Part shown: positions 48,308 through 57,843 of the stretch, piece by piece
Layout of the letters: every line of letters starts with the position of its first letter
Numbering within the stretch: the first letter of the stretch is position 1
Source of the DNA: Paracoccus methylarcula
Lineage (GTDB): Bacteria; Pseudomonadota; Alphaproteobacteria; Rhodobacterales; Rhodobacteraceae
Reading direction: 5' to 3'
NCBI RefSeq assembly: GCF_003007735.2
Contig: NZ_PXNQ02000002.1
Location: 186,001-250,000, forward strand
DNA: 64,000 nucleotides
Position numbers and translations under genes: made by a program
Notes under the pieces: generated by a model
The model's input: the letters and a program-made list of their open reading frames with translations, nothing else
Told to the model about the DNA's origin: nothing
Databases searched by the model: none

Positions 48308-51300
48308 TTGCGCTTCGACCGCCTTCGTCTCAACGGCTTCAAGAGCTTCGTGGACCCGACCGACCTGGTCATCCGCGAAGGGTTGACCGGTGTCGTCGGT
48401 CCAAATGGCTGCGGCAAGTCGAACCTGCTGGAGGCGTTGCGTTGGGTCATGGGCGAGAACCGCCCGACCGCGATGCGCGGCGAGGGGATGGAAGATGTAA
48501 TCTTTGCCGGCACCTCGCGCCGCTCGGCCAAGGGCCATGCCGAGGTCACGTTGACTCTCGACAATCGCGACCGGCTGGCGCCGGCGGGATTCAATGACGA
48601 GGATCATTTCGACATCGTTCGCCGGATCACCCGCGATGCCGGTTCCGCCTACAAGATCGCAGGCAAGGATGTGCGGGCGCGCGATGTGCAGATGCTGTTC
48701 GCCGATGCCTCGACCGGCGCGCATTCCCCGGCGCTGGTGCGGCAGGGGCAGATCAGCGAACTGATCAACGCCAAGCCCAAAAGCCGCCGCCGGATCCTGG
48801 AAGAGGCGGCGGGGATCTCGGGGCTCTACCAGCGCCGGCACGAGGCCGAGTTGAAGCTGAACGGGGCCGAGAACAACCTGACCCGCGTGGATGACACGCT
48901 GGATCAGTTGTCCACGCAGGCGGCCAGCCTTGCCCGGCAGGCGCGGGCGGCGGCGAAATATCGCGAGATCGGGGCGGGTTTGCGGCTGGCCGAGGGACTG
49001 CTGCTCTATCGCCGCTGGTCCGAGGCGGAAGAGGCGCGGATGGCGGCGACCGAGACTTTGGCGGCGGCGGTCAAGGCCGCGGGTGAGGCCGAGGCGGCGT
49101 CGCGCCAGGCCGCCGAGCGGCGGGAGGCCGCGGATGAGGCGCTGCCTCCCCTGCGCGAGGAGGAACAGGTGGCGGCGGCGATTCTGTCGCGCCTGACCGT
49201 GGAGCGCGAGGCGCTGGACGAGGCCGAGGCGCGGGCCGCCGAGCAGGTTTCGGCGCTGGTCGCCCGAATCACGCAGCTCGACCGGGATATCGAACGCGAG
49301 GACGCACTGAACCGCGACGCGGGCGAGGTGGTGGAACGCCTGGACTGGGAACGGACCGAGCTGGAGAAATCCGGGCAGGGCCATGACGAGCGCGTGGACG
49401 CGGCGGCCGCTGCCGCGGATGAAGCCGCCGAGGCGCTGCGCGAGGTCGAGGCACGGCTGGCCGAACTGACCGACGAATCGGCACGGCTTGCCGCCCGCCA
49501 TCAATCCGCCGAACGACTGGCCTCGGATCTGCGCGACATGCTGGCGCGTGCCGAACGCGCCGCCGCCGAGGCCGACGAGAATGCCAAGCGCGCCGCCGAG
49601 GCCGGGACCGCCGCCGAGGAGGCATTGCGGGCCGCCGAAGAGGCGCAAGATGCCGCGCGCGACCGGGCCGAGGCTGCCGAGGAGGCGTTGGGCAACGCGG
49701 AAGCTATTCGCGCCGAGGCCGAGGCAGCCGAAGCTTCGGCCCGCGCCGCCCGGTCGGAGGCCGAGGGCGAGGCGGGGGCGTTGACTGCCGAGATGGCGGC
49801 GCTCAAGCGATTGGTCGAACGCGGGCAATCGGACGGCAAGGCGATCCTCGACCGGGTGCAGGTTGCCAAGGGATACGAGGTCGCCTTCGGTGCCGCCTTG
49901 GGCGATGATCTGCGGGCCGGGCTGGCCGAGGACGGGGAGACGGGGTGGCACGATCTGCCCGGTTGGGATTCGCCGCAGCCCTTGCCCGAAGGGGCGGCGG
50001 CGCTGGCCCAGCATGTCACCGGACCCGAAGCCTTGGCGCGGCGGCTCTCGCAAGTCGGGCTGATCCCGGATGCAGAAACCGGGGCTGCGCTGCAGGCGGG
50101 GCTGCTGCCCGGCCAGCGGCTGGTGACACCCGAGGGCGATCTGTTCCGGTGGGACGGGATGCGGGTGATGGCGGGCGAGGCGTCTTCCTCGGCTGCGCTG
50201 CATCTGCAAAAGGTCAACCAACTCAACGAGATCACCGCGCAAGTTGAAGAGGCGCAGGCACGCGCGGATGCGGCGGCTGACGCCCATGACGAGGCCAGGT
50301 CGCGGCTGAACGATGCCTCGATGCAGGAGAAATCCGCCCGTGACGGACGGCGCGAGGCAGAGCGGCTCTTGTCGGATGCGGCGCGGGGCGCGACTCGCGC
50401 GGAATCCGATCTGGCGATGGCGAACAGCCGTGTGGAATCGGCGCGGGGAGAGTTGACCCGGCACCGGGCAGATGCTTCGGATGCCCGAACCCGGCTGGCC
50501 CAGGCCGAGCGGGCGCTGGCCGATCTGCCTGATCGCGGCGATGCGGCGCAGGCGGTCGAGAACGCCCGCACCGGGGTCGAGGCGGCGCGGATTGCCACCA
50601 TGACCCGCCGCGCCGCGCTGGATGAATTGCGCCGCGAGGGGAACGCCCGGCAGAAACGCCTGCAGGAAATCGCCAAGGAGGAATCGGGCTGGAAGCTGCG
50701 GCTTCAGCAGGCTGGTACGCGGGCCGCTGAACTGGCCAGCCGCCGCGAGGCCGCCGCCGGGGAATTGCAGCAGGCCGAGGCGCAACCCGCTGTTCTGGCC
50801 GAGAAACGCGACAGTCTCAGCGAACGCGAGGCGCAGGCCGAGGACCGGCTTTCCCGTGCCCGCGAAGCACTGTCGGCGGCCGATGACGCGGCCCGCGCCG
50901 CCGCCCATGCCGAGCGCGATGCCGAGCGCATGGCCTCGGAGGCGCGCGAGACGAGGGCCGCGCGCGAGGCCCGGGCGGAGGCGGCGCGGGACAGCGAGGC
51001 CGTGGCCCGGGCGCGGATTTTCGAGGAAACCGAATCGACGCCGCAGGCGCTGTGCGACAGCCTGGAAGATGCCGATACCGAGACCCCCGCTGCCGCGCTG
51101 GAGGATCGGATCGCGCGGCTGCGAGCGCAGCGCGACGCCTTGGGCGCGGTCAATCTGCGCGCCGATGAGGACAAGCGCGAGCTGGAGGAAGAGCGCGACC
51201 GGCTGGCTGCCGAGAAGGCGGATCTGGAAGAAGCGATCCGCAAGCTGCGCGCCGGGATCGGCAGCCTGAACCGCGAGGGGCGCGAGCGGCTGCTGGCGGC

Positions 51301-51760
51301 ATTCGATACGGTAAACGGCAATTTCTCGACATTGTTCACCACCTTGTTCGGGGGTGGCGAGGCGCGCCTGGTGCTGGTCGAATCCGACGATCCGCTGGAG
51401 GCCGGGCTGGAAATCATGTGCCAGCCTCCGGGCAAGAAACTGTCCACGCTCAGCCTGCTGTCCGGGGGCGAACAGACACTGACGGCGCTTGCGCTGATCT
51501 TCGCGGTGTTCCTGGCCAATCCCGCGCCGATCTGCGTGCTGGACGAGGTGGACGCGCCGCTGGACGATGCCAATGTCAGCCGCTTCTGCGACCTGCTGGA
51601 CGAGATGACGCGGCGCACCGACACGCGCTTCCTGATCATCACCCACCACGCGGTCACCATGGCGCGGATGGACCGCCTGTTCGGCGTGACCATGGTCGAG
51701 CAGGGGGTCAGCCAGTTGGTCAGCGTCGATCTGCAACGCGCCGAAGCCCTGGTCGCCTAG
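48308..51760 (+). CDS. smc: Chromosome partition/condensation protein SMC
   Basis: The start is TTG 48308, with GGAAAGG before it, giving MRFDRLRLNGFKSFVDPTDL. The 1150-aa protein has an N-terminal Walker A GPNGCGKSN. Two long coiled coils rich in Ala, Glu and Arg surround a hinge near residues 515-600 (GAALGDDLRAGLAEDGE). The C-terminal signature is LLSGGEQTLTALALIFAVF and the Walker B ICVLDEVDAPLDD. SMC compacts and segregates the chromosome, normally with ScpA and ScpB, which are not in this window. Confidence 0.97.
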   Translation: MRFDRLRLNGFKSFVDPTDLVIREGLTGVVGPNGCGKSNLLEALRWVMGENRPTAMRGEGMEDVIFAGTSRRSAKGHAEVTLTLDNRDRLAPAGFNDEDHFDIVRRITRDAGSAYKIAGKDVRARDVQMLFADASTGAHSPALVRQGQISELINAKPKSRRRILEEAAGISGLYQRRHEAELKLNGAENNLTRVDDTLDQLSTQAASLARQARAAAKYREIGAGLRLAEGLLLYRRWSEAEEARMAATETLAAAVKAAGEAEAASRQAAERREAADEALPPLREEEQVAAAILSRLTVEREALDEAEARAAEQVSALVARITQLDRDIEREDALNRDAGEVVERLDWERTELEKSGQGHDERVDAAAAAADEAAEALREVEARLAELTDESARLAARHQSAERLASDLRDMLARAERAAAEADENAKRAAEAGTAAEEALRAAEEAQDAARDRAEAAEEALGNAEAIRAEAEAAEASARAARSEAEGEAGALTAEMAALKRLVERGQSDGKAILDRVQVAKGYEVAFGAALGDDLRAGLAEDGETGWHDLPGWDSPQPLPEGAAALAQHVTGPEALARRLSQVGLIPDAETGAALQAGLLPGQRLVTPEGDLFRWDGMRVMAGEASSSAALHLQKVNQLNEITAQVEEAQARADAAADAHDEARSRLNDASMQEKSARDGRREAERLLSDAARGATRAESDLAMANSRVESARGELTRHRADASDARTRLAQAERALADLPDRGDAAQAVENARTGVEAARIATMTRRAALDELRREGNARQKRLQEIAKEESGWKLRLQQAGTRAAELASRREAAAGELQQAEAQPAVLAEKRDSLSEREAQAEDRLSRAREALSAADDAARAAAHAERDAERMASEARETRAAREARAEAARDSEAVARARIFEETESTPQALCDSLEDADTETPAAALEDRIARLRAQRDALGAVNLRADEDKRELEEERDRLAAEKADLEEAIRKLRAGIGSLNREGRERLLAAFDTVNGNFSTLFTTLFGGGEARLVLVESDDPLEAGLEIMCQPPGKKLSTLSLLSGGEQTLTALALIFAVFLANPAPICVLDEVDAPLDDANVSRFCDLLDEMTRRTDTRFLIITHHAVTMARMDRLFGVTMVEQGVSQLVSVDLQRAEALVA

Positions 51761-51937
51761 GGACCCGCGCGGCCACGCCGGGACTTACCCCGCAAATGCC
51801 GGGAAGGCGGTTGCGCGAACCACATATGGCTTGCGGTGGCGAAACCTGGCGGCGAAGTGCCTCCTTTGAAGGTTCCGGTCTTTTCATTCGCTGCCGATCC
51901 GCACTAGTCTGCGCCCCGATCCCGCAAGAGGAGTCGG

Positions 51938-52390
51938 ATGCGACGATTGACTGCCAGCCTGTGCCTTGCCCTGTTGCCGACAAGCGTCCCGGCGCAGGTG
52001 ATGGGCGATCCCGAAGTGATCGGGATATTGATGCAGGATGCCGGAATGCAGGTCTCCCAGGATACCGATGATTATGGCGACCCGCGGATACATGGCCTTG
52101 TGGATGACACGCGCTTCAGCGTCAATTTCTACAATTGCGATGACGGCCTCTGCCGCTCGCTGCAATTCGTCGCCGGATTCGACGATCCGGGATCGCGCAG
52201 TCTGGCTCTGGTCAATGACTGGAACCGGGAATATCGTTTCGGCAAGGCCTATCTGGACTCCGAGGGCGATCCGGTGATCGAGATGGATATCAACCTGGCC
52301 GAGGATGGGATCGGACGGCGCAATTTCAATGACATCCTGGATGGCTGGACAATCCTGCTGTCCGATTTTCGTAATCATATCAACTGGTGA
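51938..52390 (+). CDS. Exported YbjN-domain protein
   Basis: The 150-aa protein has a signal peptide (MRRLTASLCLALLPTSVPA). The YbjN-like fold shows VIGILMQDAGMQVSQDTDDYGDP and FSVNFYNCDDGLCRSLQF. It ends in ILDGWTILLSDFRNHI. The function is unknown; related proteins are sensor-fold, type III secretion chaperone-like domains. It begins the downstream group with ridA, glpQ and a fumarylacetoacetase-like gene. Confidence 0.83.
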   Translation: MRRLTASLCLALLPTSVPAQVMGDPEVIGILMQDAGMQVSQDTDDYGDPRIHGLVDDTRFSVNFYNCDDGLCRSLQFVAGFDDPGSRSLALVNDWNREYRFGKAYLDSEGDPVIEMDINLAEDGIGRRNFNDILDGWTILLSDFRNHINW

Positions 52391-52397
52391 GGAACCT

Positions 52398-52853
52398 ATG
52401 AGCTTCGAGAAGACACTGACCGACAAAGGCATCACCCTGCCGGACGCGCCCGCCCCGGCGGCGAATTACGTACCCTTCGCCCGCTCGGGCAACCTGATCT
52501 TCGTCTCGGGCCAGATCAGTGCCGATGAGAACGGGCTGATCCAGGGCAAGCTGGGCGAGACGATGGATGTCGAGGCAGGGGCCGCCGCCGCCCGGCGCTG
52601 CGGCCTCGCGCTGATCGCGCAATTGCGGGCGGCGACCGGGTCGCTGGACAATGTCAGGCGGGTGGTCAAGCTGACCGGCTTCGTGAACTCGACCCCGGAT
52701 TTCACCGATCAGCCCAAGGTGATCAATGGCTGTTCGGACCTGATGGTCGAGGTCTTCGGGGATGCGGGCCGCCATGCCCGTGCAGCCGTCTCTGCCGCCG
52801 CACTGCCCCTGGGCGTCGCGGTCGAGATCGAAGCGATCTTCGAGGTGGAATGA
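52398..52853 (+). CDS. ridA: RidA/YjgF-family protein
   Basis: ATG 52398 (MSFEKTLTDKGITLPDAPAP) gives 151 aa, 7 bp after the YbjN stop with GAGGAACC before it. The RidA fold shows FVSGQISADENGLIQGKLGE and NVRRVVKLTGFVNSTPDF. It may deaminate reactive enamine/imine intermediates from PLP enzymes, though not all paralogues do. glpQ begins inside its stop. Confidence 0.9.
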   Translation: MSFEKTLTDKGITLPDAPAPAANYVPFARSGNLIFVSGQISADENGLIQGKLGETMDVEAGAAAARRCGLALIAQLRAATGSLDNVRRVVKLTGFVNSTPDFTDQPKVINGCSDLMVEVFGDAGRHARAAVSAAALPLGVAVEIEAIFEVE

Positions 52854-53623
52854 TGCGCAAGCTGCTGCCAGAATTCAGCCGCATTCCCCTGTCCCATCGC
52901 GGATTGCACGGGCAGGGGGTGCCGGAGAACTCCCTGGCGGCGGCGCGTGCGGCCATCGCGGCGGGTTACGGGATCGAGATGGATATCCAGCCCGCCGCCG
53001 ATGGCGTGCCGATGGTGTTTCACGATTACGATCTTGAACGGCTGACAGGGGATAAGGGGCCCGTTTCCGGGCATACCGCCGCCCTGCTGGCCGGCAAGCG
53101 CCTGCTGGGCAGCGATGAGCCGATCCCGACGCTCGCGCAGATGCTGGAGCTGGTGGCGGGGCGGGTGCCGCTCCTGATCGAGATCAAGGACCAGGATGGC
53201 CGTCTCGGCCCGCAGATCGGCGAGCTGCATCAACGGGTGGCCGAGGTTTTGGAGGGCTATGAAGGGCCGGTCGCGGTCATGTCCTTCAACCCGCATATCG
53301 TGAAGGCGTTTCACGAGGTTTGCCCCGACATCCCCGTGGGGATCACCAGCTGCGGTTTTCCGGCGCAGGATTGGCCCATGCTGGATGAGGAGACCCGCAG
53401 TCACCTGGCCTCGATCATGGATTTCGACCGGGTGGGGGCCTGTTTTATCTCGCATCACCAGGGAGATCTGGGCAATCTTCGCGTCGATGCGCTCAAGTCG
53501 CAGGGCGTGCCGATCCTGTGCTGGACGATCCGTTCGGCCGAGGAAGAGGACGCGGCGCGGGGCATTGCCGACAATATCACCTTCGAGGGTTACGAACCGC
53601 CAGTCAGGAGCGAGGATGACTGA
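52850..53623 (+). CDS. Cytosolic glycerophosphodiester phosphodiesterase
   Basis: The 257-aa GDPD domain has the HRG motif (LSHRGLHGQGVPENSLAAAR), GIEMDIQPAADGVPMVFHD and PLLIEIKDQDG, with the metal ligands E and D. No signal peptide is present, so it acts in the cytosol. It hydrolyses glycerophosphodiesters to glycerol-3-phosphate and alcohol. Its ATG overlaps the ridA stop and its end overlaps the next gene by 8 bp. Confidence 0.92.
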   Translation: MMRKLLPEFSRIPLSHRGLHGQGVPENSLAAARAAIAAGYGIEMDIQPAADGVPMVFHDYDLERLTGDKGPVSGHTAALLAGKRLLGSDEPIPTLAQMLELVAGRVPLLIEIKDQDGRLGPQIGELHQRVAEVLEGYEGPVAVMSFNPHIVKAFHEVCPDIPVGITSCGFPAQDWPMLDEETRSHLASIMDFDRVGACFISHHQGDLGNLRVDALKSQGVPILCWTIRSAEEEDAARGIADNITFEGYEPPVRSEDD

Positions 53624-54308
53624 TCATGTCCTGCCGGTGCCGGAACCGGCTTCTGTCCCCGTCGCGAACATCAGGGCCCGGTTCCCGGTCCGGCGGATCT
53701 ATTGCGTCGGCCGGAACTATGCCGATCATGCCCGCGAGATGGGACATGATCCCGACCGCGAGCCGCCCTTCTTCTTTTCCAAGCCCGCCGATGCGTTGCT
53801 GACCGATGGTGGCGATCTGCCCTATCCGCCGCAGACCGCCAATCTGCATTTCGAGGCCGAGCTGGTGGTTGCCCTGGGACGGGGCGGGCGCGATATTCCG
53901 GCCTCGGAGGCGCAGGATCATGTCTGGGGCTATGCGGCCGGGAATGATTTCACCCGCCGCGACTTGCAGGGCGTGGCCAAGAAGCAGGGGCGGCCCTGGG
54001 ACATGGCGAAGGGCTTCGATTTCTCGGCGGCTTGCGGGGTGCTGCACCCGGTGGCCGAGACCGGCGTGCTGGAGCGCGGCGCGATCGGCCTGCTTCTGGA
54101 TGGGGAGCCGAGGCAGAGCGGCGATCTCGCCGATATGATCTGGTCGGTGCCCGAGATCATCGCCTATCTGTCGCGCTTCGTGGCGCTGGCGCCCGGGGAT
54201 CTGATCTATACCGGAACCCCGGCCGGGGTCGGCGCCGTGCTGGCCGACCAGGTGGTGACGGTGGAGATCGAGGGGCTGGCGCCGCTGGTGACCCGCGTCG
54301 TGATGTGA
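53616..54308 (+). CDS. Fumarylacetoacetate hydrolase-family protein
   Basis: ATG 53616 (MTDHVLPVPEPASVPVANIR) gives 230 aa. The FAH core shows IYCVGRNYADHAREMG, FFFSKPADALLTDG and LHFEAELVVALG-GGRDI, with the metal acids. LIYTGTPAGVGAV is the substrate-binding end. The actual substrate (fumarylpyruvate, an acylpyruvate or another) is open. It ends before a hairpin and dispersed repeat copy 5. Confidence 0.9.
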   Translation: MTDHVLPVPEPASVPVANIRARFPVRRIYCVGRNYADHAREMGHDPDREPPFFFSKPADALLTDGGDLPYPPQTANLHFEAELVVALGRGGRDIPASEAQDHVWGYAAGNDFTRRDLQGVAKKQGRPWDMAKGFDFSAACGVLHPVAETGVLERGAIGLLLDGEPRQSGDLADMIWSVPEIIAYLSRFVALAPGDLIYTGTPAGVGAVLADQVVTVEIEGLAPLVTRVVM

Positions 54309-54327
54309 GGGGCAGGGTTCGAGGGCA

Positions 54328-54362
54328 GGGGGCGCTGCCCCCATCCGGCCCGTCCGGGCCGG
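54328..54362 (+). terminator. Paired GC hairpins after the FAH-family gene
   Basis: GGGGGC-GCT-GCCCCC (54328-54342) is the hairpin seen at copy 1. CCGGCCC (54345-54351) and GGGCCGG (54356-54362) form a second one. Neither has a T-tract. Confidence 0.5.
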
Positions 54363-54370
54363 ATTCCCCC

Positions 54371-54392
54371 GGGATATTTGCATGAAGAAGAG
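54371..54392 (+). repeat. Dispersed repeat (copy 5)
   Basis: GGGATATTTGCATGAAGAAG and AG match copy 1 exactly over this stretch, again after the GC hairpin and between convergent genes. Confidence 0.75.
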
Positions 54393-54457
54393 GCACCCGA
54401 TTCGGGCAGTGCCAGTGATCGTCCGGATAGTGGGAACCGGGGCGCGGGCATGGAAAA

Positions 54458-54480
54458 GGGGCCGGAACTGGTCCGGCCCC
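54458..54480 (-). terminator. Terminator after the OmpA lipoprotein gene
   Basis: GGGGCCGGA (54458-54466) and its complement TCCGGCCCC (54472-54480) form a 9-bp stem. On the minus strand TTTTCC follows. Confidence 0.75.
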
Positions 54481-54501
54481 CCGGCATGATTTCGGGCAGC
54501 T

Positions 54502-55167
54502 TTACTGCGTCGGGCGGATGATGATCTCGACCCGGCGGTTCTGGGCGCGGCCCTCGACCGTGCCGTTCGAGGCGATGGGCTGCGATTCGCCACGGCCTAC
54601 GGCGACGACTCGGCCCGAAGAGACGCCACCCGCGGTCAGGATGCCGGCGACCGATTGTGCCCGGCGCTGCGACAGGTCCTGGTTGTAGGCGGCGCTGCCG
54701 GTATTGTCGGTATGGCCGATCACCTCGACGCGGCTGTTCGGATATTGGTTCAGGTTGCGTGCGACGGCATAGAGATCGTTCTGCGCCGGACCCGACACGG
54801 CCGCCGAATCGGTGGCGAAGAGGATTCCCTCGGGCAGGATCACCTGCAGGTAGGAGCCGTGATTGACGATCTGCACATTGGGATTGGTGATCGCCTGATC
54901 CAGCGCCGCGGCCTGGCGGTCGAGGATATTGCCGGCGATCGCGCCGGCGGCGGCGCCAAGGATCGCACCCTTGGCGGCATCGCGGCCCTGGTTGTTCTTG
55001 TCGTCGTCGCGGGTGCCGCCAAGCACGGCGCCGATGGCCGCCCCGGCCAGCGCGCCCTGCTGCGTACGGGTCATGCCGGTGCCAGTGCCAGTACCGGCGG
55101 GGTCGGTGCAGGCGCCCAGGGCGACCAGGCCCGAAGCGGCGAGAATGGTGGTCATGCGGAGTTTCAT
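54502..55167 (-). CDS. OmpA-family outer-membrane lipoprotein with Gly-rich N-part
   Basis: ATG 55167 (MKLRMTTILAASGLVALGAC) has GGGAGA upstream and a lipobox ending at C20, 221 aa. The N-terminal region has Gly/Ala helices (GALAGAAIGAVLGG and AILGAAAGAIAGN), a glycine-zipper pattern. The OmpA/MotB domain (about 120-221) shows VEVIGHTDNTGSAAYNQDLSQRRA and RGESQPIASN. It anchors the outer membrane to peptidoglycan. Confidence 0.93.
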   Translation of the reverse strand: MKLRMTTILAASGLVALGACTDPAGTGTGTGMTRTQQGALAGAAIGAVLGGTRDDDKNNQGRDAAKGAILGAAAGAIAGNILDRQAAALDQAITNPNVQIVNHGSYLQVILPEGILFATDSAAVSGPAQNDLYAVARNLNQYPNSRVEVIGHTDNTGSAAYNQDLSQRRAQSVAGILTAGGVSSGRVVAVGRGESQPIASNGTVEGRAQNRRVEIIIRPTQ

Positions 55168-55526
55168 CTGTCTCCCTTTCCTGTCTTGTATGCGGCAGAG
55201 GCTGTGCCGCGCATATGCTTGATGGACCCGTTCCCGAGTGACCATGATAACGCGCCGCAGGCTGGCCTAGTTCCGTGCGAAAGAAAAGGGGGAACCCGGG
55301 GGAAAGCCCTGACAGGACGTCACATTCCGGCAAGCAGGACGTGATCGGCCCGGAACTCCGCCCCCAATGTGCCGGGTGACTGCGGCTCTCCTGCCGGTTG
55401 ATCTGTCTCAGGGGACTGGGGCGGCGATCCCGGCCTGTTTCGGACGGGACCCGGGAAATTGCGGATTCGTCCCGCTTGAGGCCGCGGCGGCAAGCCGCTA
55501 ACAAGGCGCAATTGCAGGGGAATGCC
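55168..55526. other. 359-bp intergenic region between the OmpA lipoprotein gene and hisD
   Basis: The region separates divergent starts. I see no coding sequence with a ribosome binding site. A hisD promoter is predicted at 55476-55504. Repeated stretches such as GGACCC/GGGACCC are only low-complexity GC. Confidence 0.5.
55476..55504 (+). promoter_or_regulatory. Predicted hisD promoter
   Basis: TTGAGG (55476-55481), a 17-bp spacer and TAACAA (55499-55504) lie 22 bp before the hisD ATG. Confidence 0.4.
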
Positions 55527-56840
55527 ATGCCGGTCACATTGAATACATCCGATGCCGATTTCGAGGCTCGCTTTGCCGCGATGCTGTCGGCCAAGCGCGA
55601 GGATTCCACCGATGTGAACGATACCGTCGCCGCAATCATCGCCGATCTGCGCGCGCGCGGCGACGCGGTCCTGTGCGAATTGACGACGAAATTCGACCGG
55701 CTGGACCTGACCCCGGACCGGCTGCGCTTTTCCGCCGAGGAAATCGCGACCGAAGTGGCCAAGGTCTCGGCCGAGGATCGTGCCGCGCTGATGCTCGCGG
55801 CAGAGCGTATCCGCGCCTATCACGCGAGGCAGGTGCCCGAGGATGCAAGCTGGACCGATCCCGAGGGCGCGACCCTGGGATGGCGCTGGACGCCGGTATC
55901 GGCTGCCGGTCTTTATGTGCCAGGAGGGCAGGCGGCCTATCCGTCCTCGGTGCTGATGAACGCGATTCCGGCGCGGGTGGCCGGGGTCGAGCGGCTGGTG
56001 GTCTGCGTGCCGACCCCGGATGGGGTGATAAATCCGCTGGTCCTGCTGGCGGCGCAACTGTCGGGGGTGGACGAGATCTATCGCATCGGCGGTGCGCAGG
56101 CGATCGCCGCACTGGCCTATGGGACCGAGACCATCCCGCCGGTCGACAAGATCACCGGGCCGGGCAATGCCTATGTCGCAGCGGCCAAGCGGCAGGTCTT
56201 CGGGCGCGTGGGCATCGACATGATCGCGGGCCCCTCCGAGGTGCTGATCATCGCGGAAGGAGAGCAGGATCCCGACTGGCTGGCGCTGGACCTGCTGGCG
56301 CAAGCCGAGCATGACGCCGATGCGCAGTCGATCCTGATCACCACGGATCCGGCGCTTGGCCATGCCGTCGCCGGGGCCGTGGACCGGATCCTGCCGACGC
56401 TCCCGCGCGCCGGGATCGCCGGGGCGAGCTGGCGCGATTACGGCACCATCATCATCACCCGTGATCTCGATGAGGCCGCGACCCTGTCCAACCGCATCGC
56501 GCCTGAGCACCTGGAGCTTTGCGTGGACGACCCCGAGGCGCTGGCCACAAAATGCCGCCATGCCGGGGCGATCTTTCTCGGGCCTTATACGCCCGAGGCG
56601 GTGGGCGATTATGTCAGCGGCCCGAACCATGTCCTGCCGACGGCGCGCTCGGCACGGTTTTCCTCGGGTCTCTCGGTGCTGGATTTTCTCAAGCGCACGA
56701 CCATCGCCCGCCTGACGCCCGGGGCCCTTGCCGCCATCGGACCCGCCGCGACGCGGCTGGCAGCTTCCGAAGGGCTGCAGGCGCATGGCGCCTCGGTCGA
56801 GGCACGCCTGAAGGCGCTGAACGAAGGGAAGGCGGAATGA
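55527..56840 (+). CDS. hisD: Histidinol dehydrogenase
   Basis: ATG 55527 (MPVTLNTSDADFEARFAAML) gives 437 aa with GCAGGGG upstream. Blocks are PGGQAAYPSSVLMNAIPARVAG, ITGPGNAYVAAAKRQVFG and IDMIAGPSEVLIIA, plus the zinc-binding His region AQAEHDADAQ and IAPEHLELCVDD. It oxidises histidinol to histidine in two NAD steps. It heads the conserved alphaproteobacterial group hisD, UPF0262, low-molecular-weight phosphatase. Confidence 0.96.
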   Translation: MPVTLNTSDADFEARFAAMLSAKREDSTDVNDTVAAIIADLRARGDAVLCELTTKFDRLDLTPDRLRFSAEEIATEVAKVSAEDRAALMLAAERIRAYHARQVPEDASWTDPEGATLGWRWTPVSAAGLYVPGGQAAYPSSVLMNAIPARVAGVERLVVCVPTPDGVINPLVLLAAQLSGVDEIYRIGGAQAIAALAYGTETIPPVDKITGPGNAYVAAAKRQVFGRVGIDMIAGPSEVLIIAEGEQDPDWLALDLLAQAEHDADAQSILITTDPALGHAVAGAVDRILPTLPRAGIAGASWRDYGTIIITRDLDEAATLSNRIAPEHLELCVDDPEALATKCRHAGAIFLGPYTPEAVGDYVSGPNHVLPTARSARFSSGLSVLDFLKRTTIARLTPGALAAIGPAATRLAASEGLQAHGASVEARLKALNEGKAE

Positions 56841-57316
56841 GCAGGATCACCCGCATAGAGATCGACGATTCCGCGATCGCGCCCGCCACGCCCGAGATGG
56901 AGCAGGAGCGGAAGGTGGCGATCTTCGATCTGATCGAGGATAACAGCTTTTCCGTTCCGGGGCGTGACGGGCAGCCTGTCCCCGATGGGCCCTTCGTGCT
57001 GGGGCTGGATATCCGCGAGGGACGGCTGGTCTTCGACGTCACCAGCGAGAATGCCGAGAAAGTGGCCGAGTTTCATCTTTCGCTCGGGCCGTTCCGGCAG
57101 GTCGTGAAGGATTATTTCCAGATCTGCCAAAGCTATTTCGAGGCCGTGAAACGCCTGCCACCGGCGCAGATCGAAGCCATCGACATGGCGCGGCGCGGAA
57201 TCCACAACGAGGGGGCACGGACTCTGAAGGAACGGTTGGAGGGCAAGGCCGAGCTGGATATCGATACGGCGCGGCGCCTCTTTACCCTGATTTGCGCACT
57301 GATTCCGCAGGGGTAA
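56837..57316 (+). CDS. UPF0262 family protein
   Basis: It begins by ATGA overlap with hisD (56837-56840) and encodes 159 aa. It starts MSRITRIEIDDSAIAPATPE and has EQERKVAIFDLIEDNSF and RRGIHNEGARTLKERLEGKA. The family is widespread next to hisD in alphaproteobacteria, with no known activity. Confidence 0.9.
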   Translation: MSRITRIEIDDSAIAPATPEMEQERKVAIFDLIEDNSFSVPGRDGQPVPDGPFVLGLDIREGRLVFDVTSENAEKVAEFHLSLGPFRQVVKDYFQICQSYFEAVKRLPPAQIEAIDMARRGIHNEGARTLKERLEGKAELDIDTARRLFTLICALIPQG

Positions 57317-57320
57317 GCTG

Positions 57321-57788
57321 ATGGCGCAGGACAAGATCCCCACTTCGGTTCTGTTCTGCTGCGATCATAATGCGGTCCGCTCGCCCATGGCGGAAGGGAT
57401 GATGAAGAAGTTCTACGGCCATCTCGCCTATGTGCAATCGGCGGGGGTCCGGAACGATCTGGAGATCGACGGTTTCGCCATCGCCGTCTGCGACGAGATC
57501 GGGATCGAACTGTCGAATCACCGCAGCCGCAGTTTTGAAGAGATGCAGGATTGGGGCGACGATCTTGGTGGTTTCGACCTGATCGTGGCGCTCTCTCCGG
57601 CAAGCCAGCGGCTGGCGCTGGAGATGACGCGGATCTTTCATCTGGAGGTCGAATACTGGCCGATCATGGATCCGACCGGACTGGCAGAGGGGCGCGAGGC
57701 CAAGCTGGCCGCCTATCGCCAGACGCGGGACCAGATCCGGACAAGGATGCTGGATCGTTTCGGACCGGCCCTGGACTGCCCTGATTGA
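57321..57788 (+). CDS. Low-molecular-weight protein-tyrosine phosphatase-like
   Basis: The 155-aa protein has the phosphatase loop CCDHNAVRS near residues 13-21 (Cys14, Arg20) and the catalytic acid D117 in YWPIMDPTG. The P-loop differs from the usual C-TGN-CRS, but the Cys and Arg needed for phosphate binding are in place. It lies 4 bp after the UPF0262 gene, in the hisD operon. Confidence 0.88.
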   Translation: MAQDKIPTSVLFCCDHNAVRSPMAEGMMKKFYGHLAYVQSAGVRNDLEIDGFAIAVCDEIGIELSNHRSRSFEEMQDWGDDLGGFDLIVALSPASQRLALEMTRIFHLEVEYWPIMDPTGLAEGREAKLAAYRQTRDQIRTRMLDRFGPALDCPD

Positions 57789-57807
57789 AATATCGCGTAT
57801 CGGCGAT

Positions 57808-57838
57808 CCGCATGACGCGCATATGGCGCATCATGCGG
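57808..57838 (+). terminator. Interrupted hairpin after the hisD-group operon
   Basis: CCGCATGA (57808-57815) pairs with TCATGCGG (57831-57838), with inner GCGC pairs and a loop ATATG. ATTTTC follows. It lies between the phosphatase gene and the convergent DUF1127 gene. Confidence 0.5.
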
Positions 57839-57843
57839 GATTT

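Noticed and set aside
48278..51736. Very long open frame on the minus strand opposite smc (and similar long frames opposite infB and secA)
   Set aside because: They mirror high-GC coding genes and lack a plausible start site or known domain. The sense genes have complete, conserved motifs.
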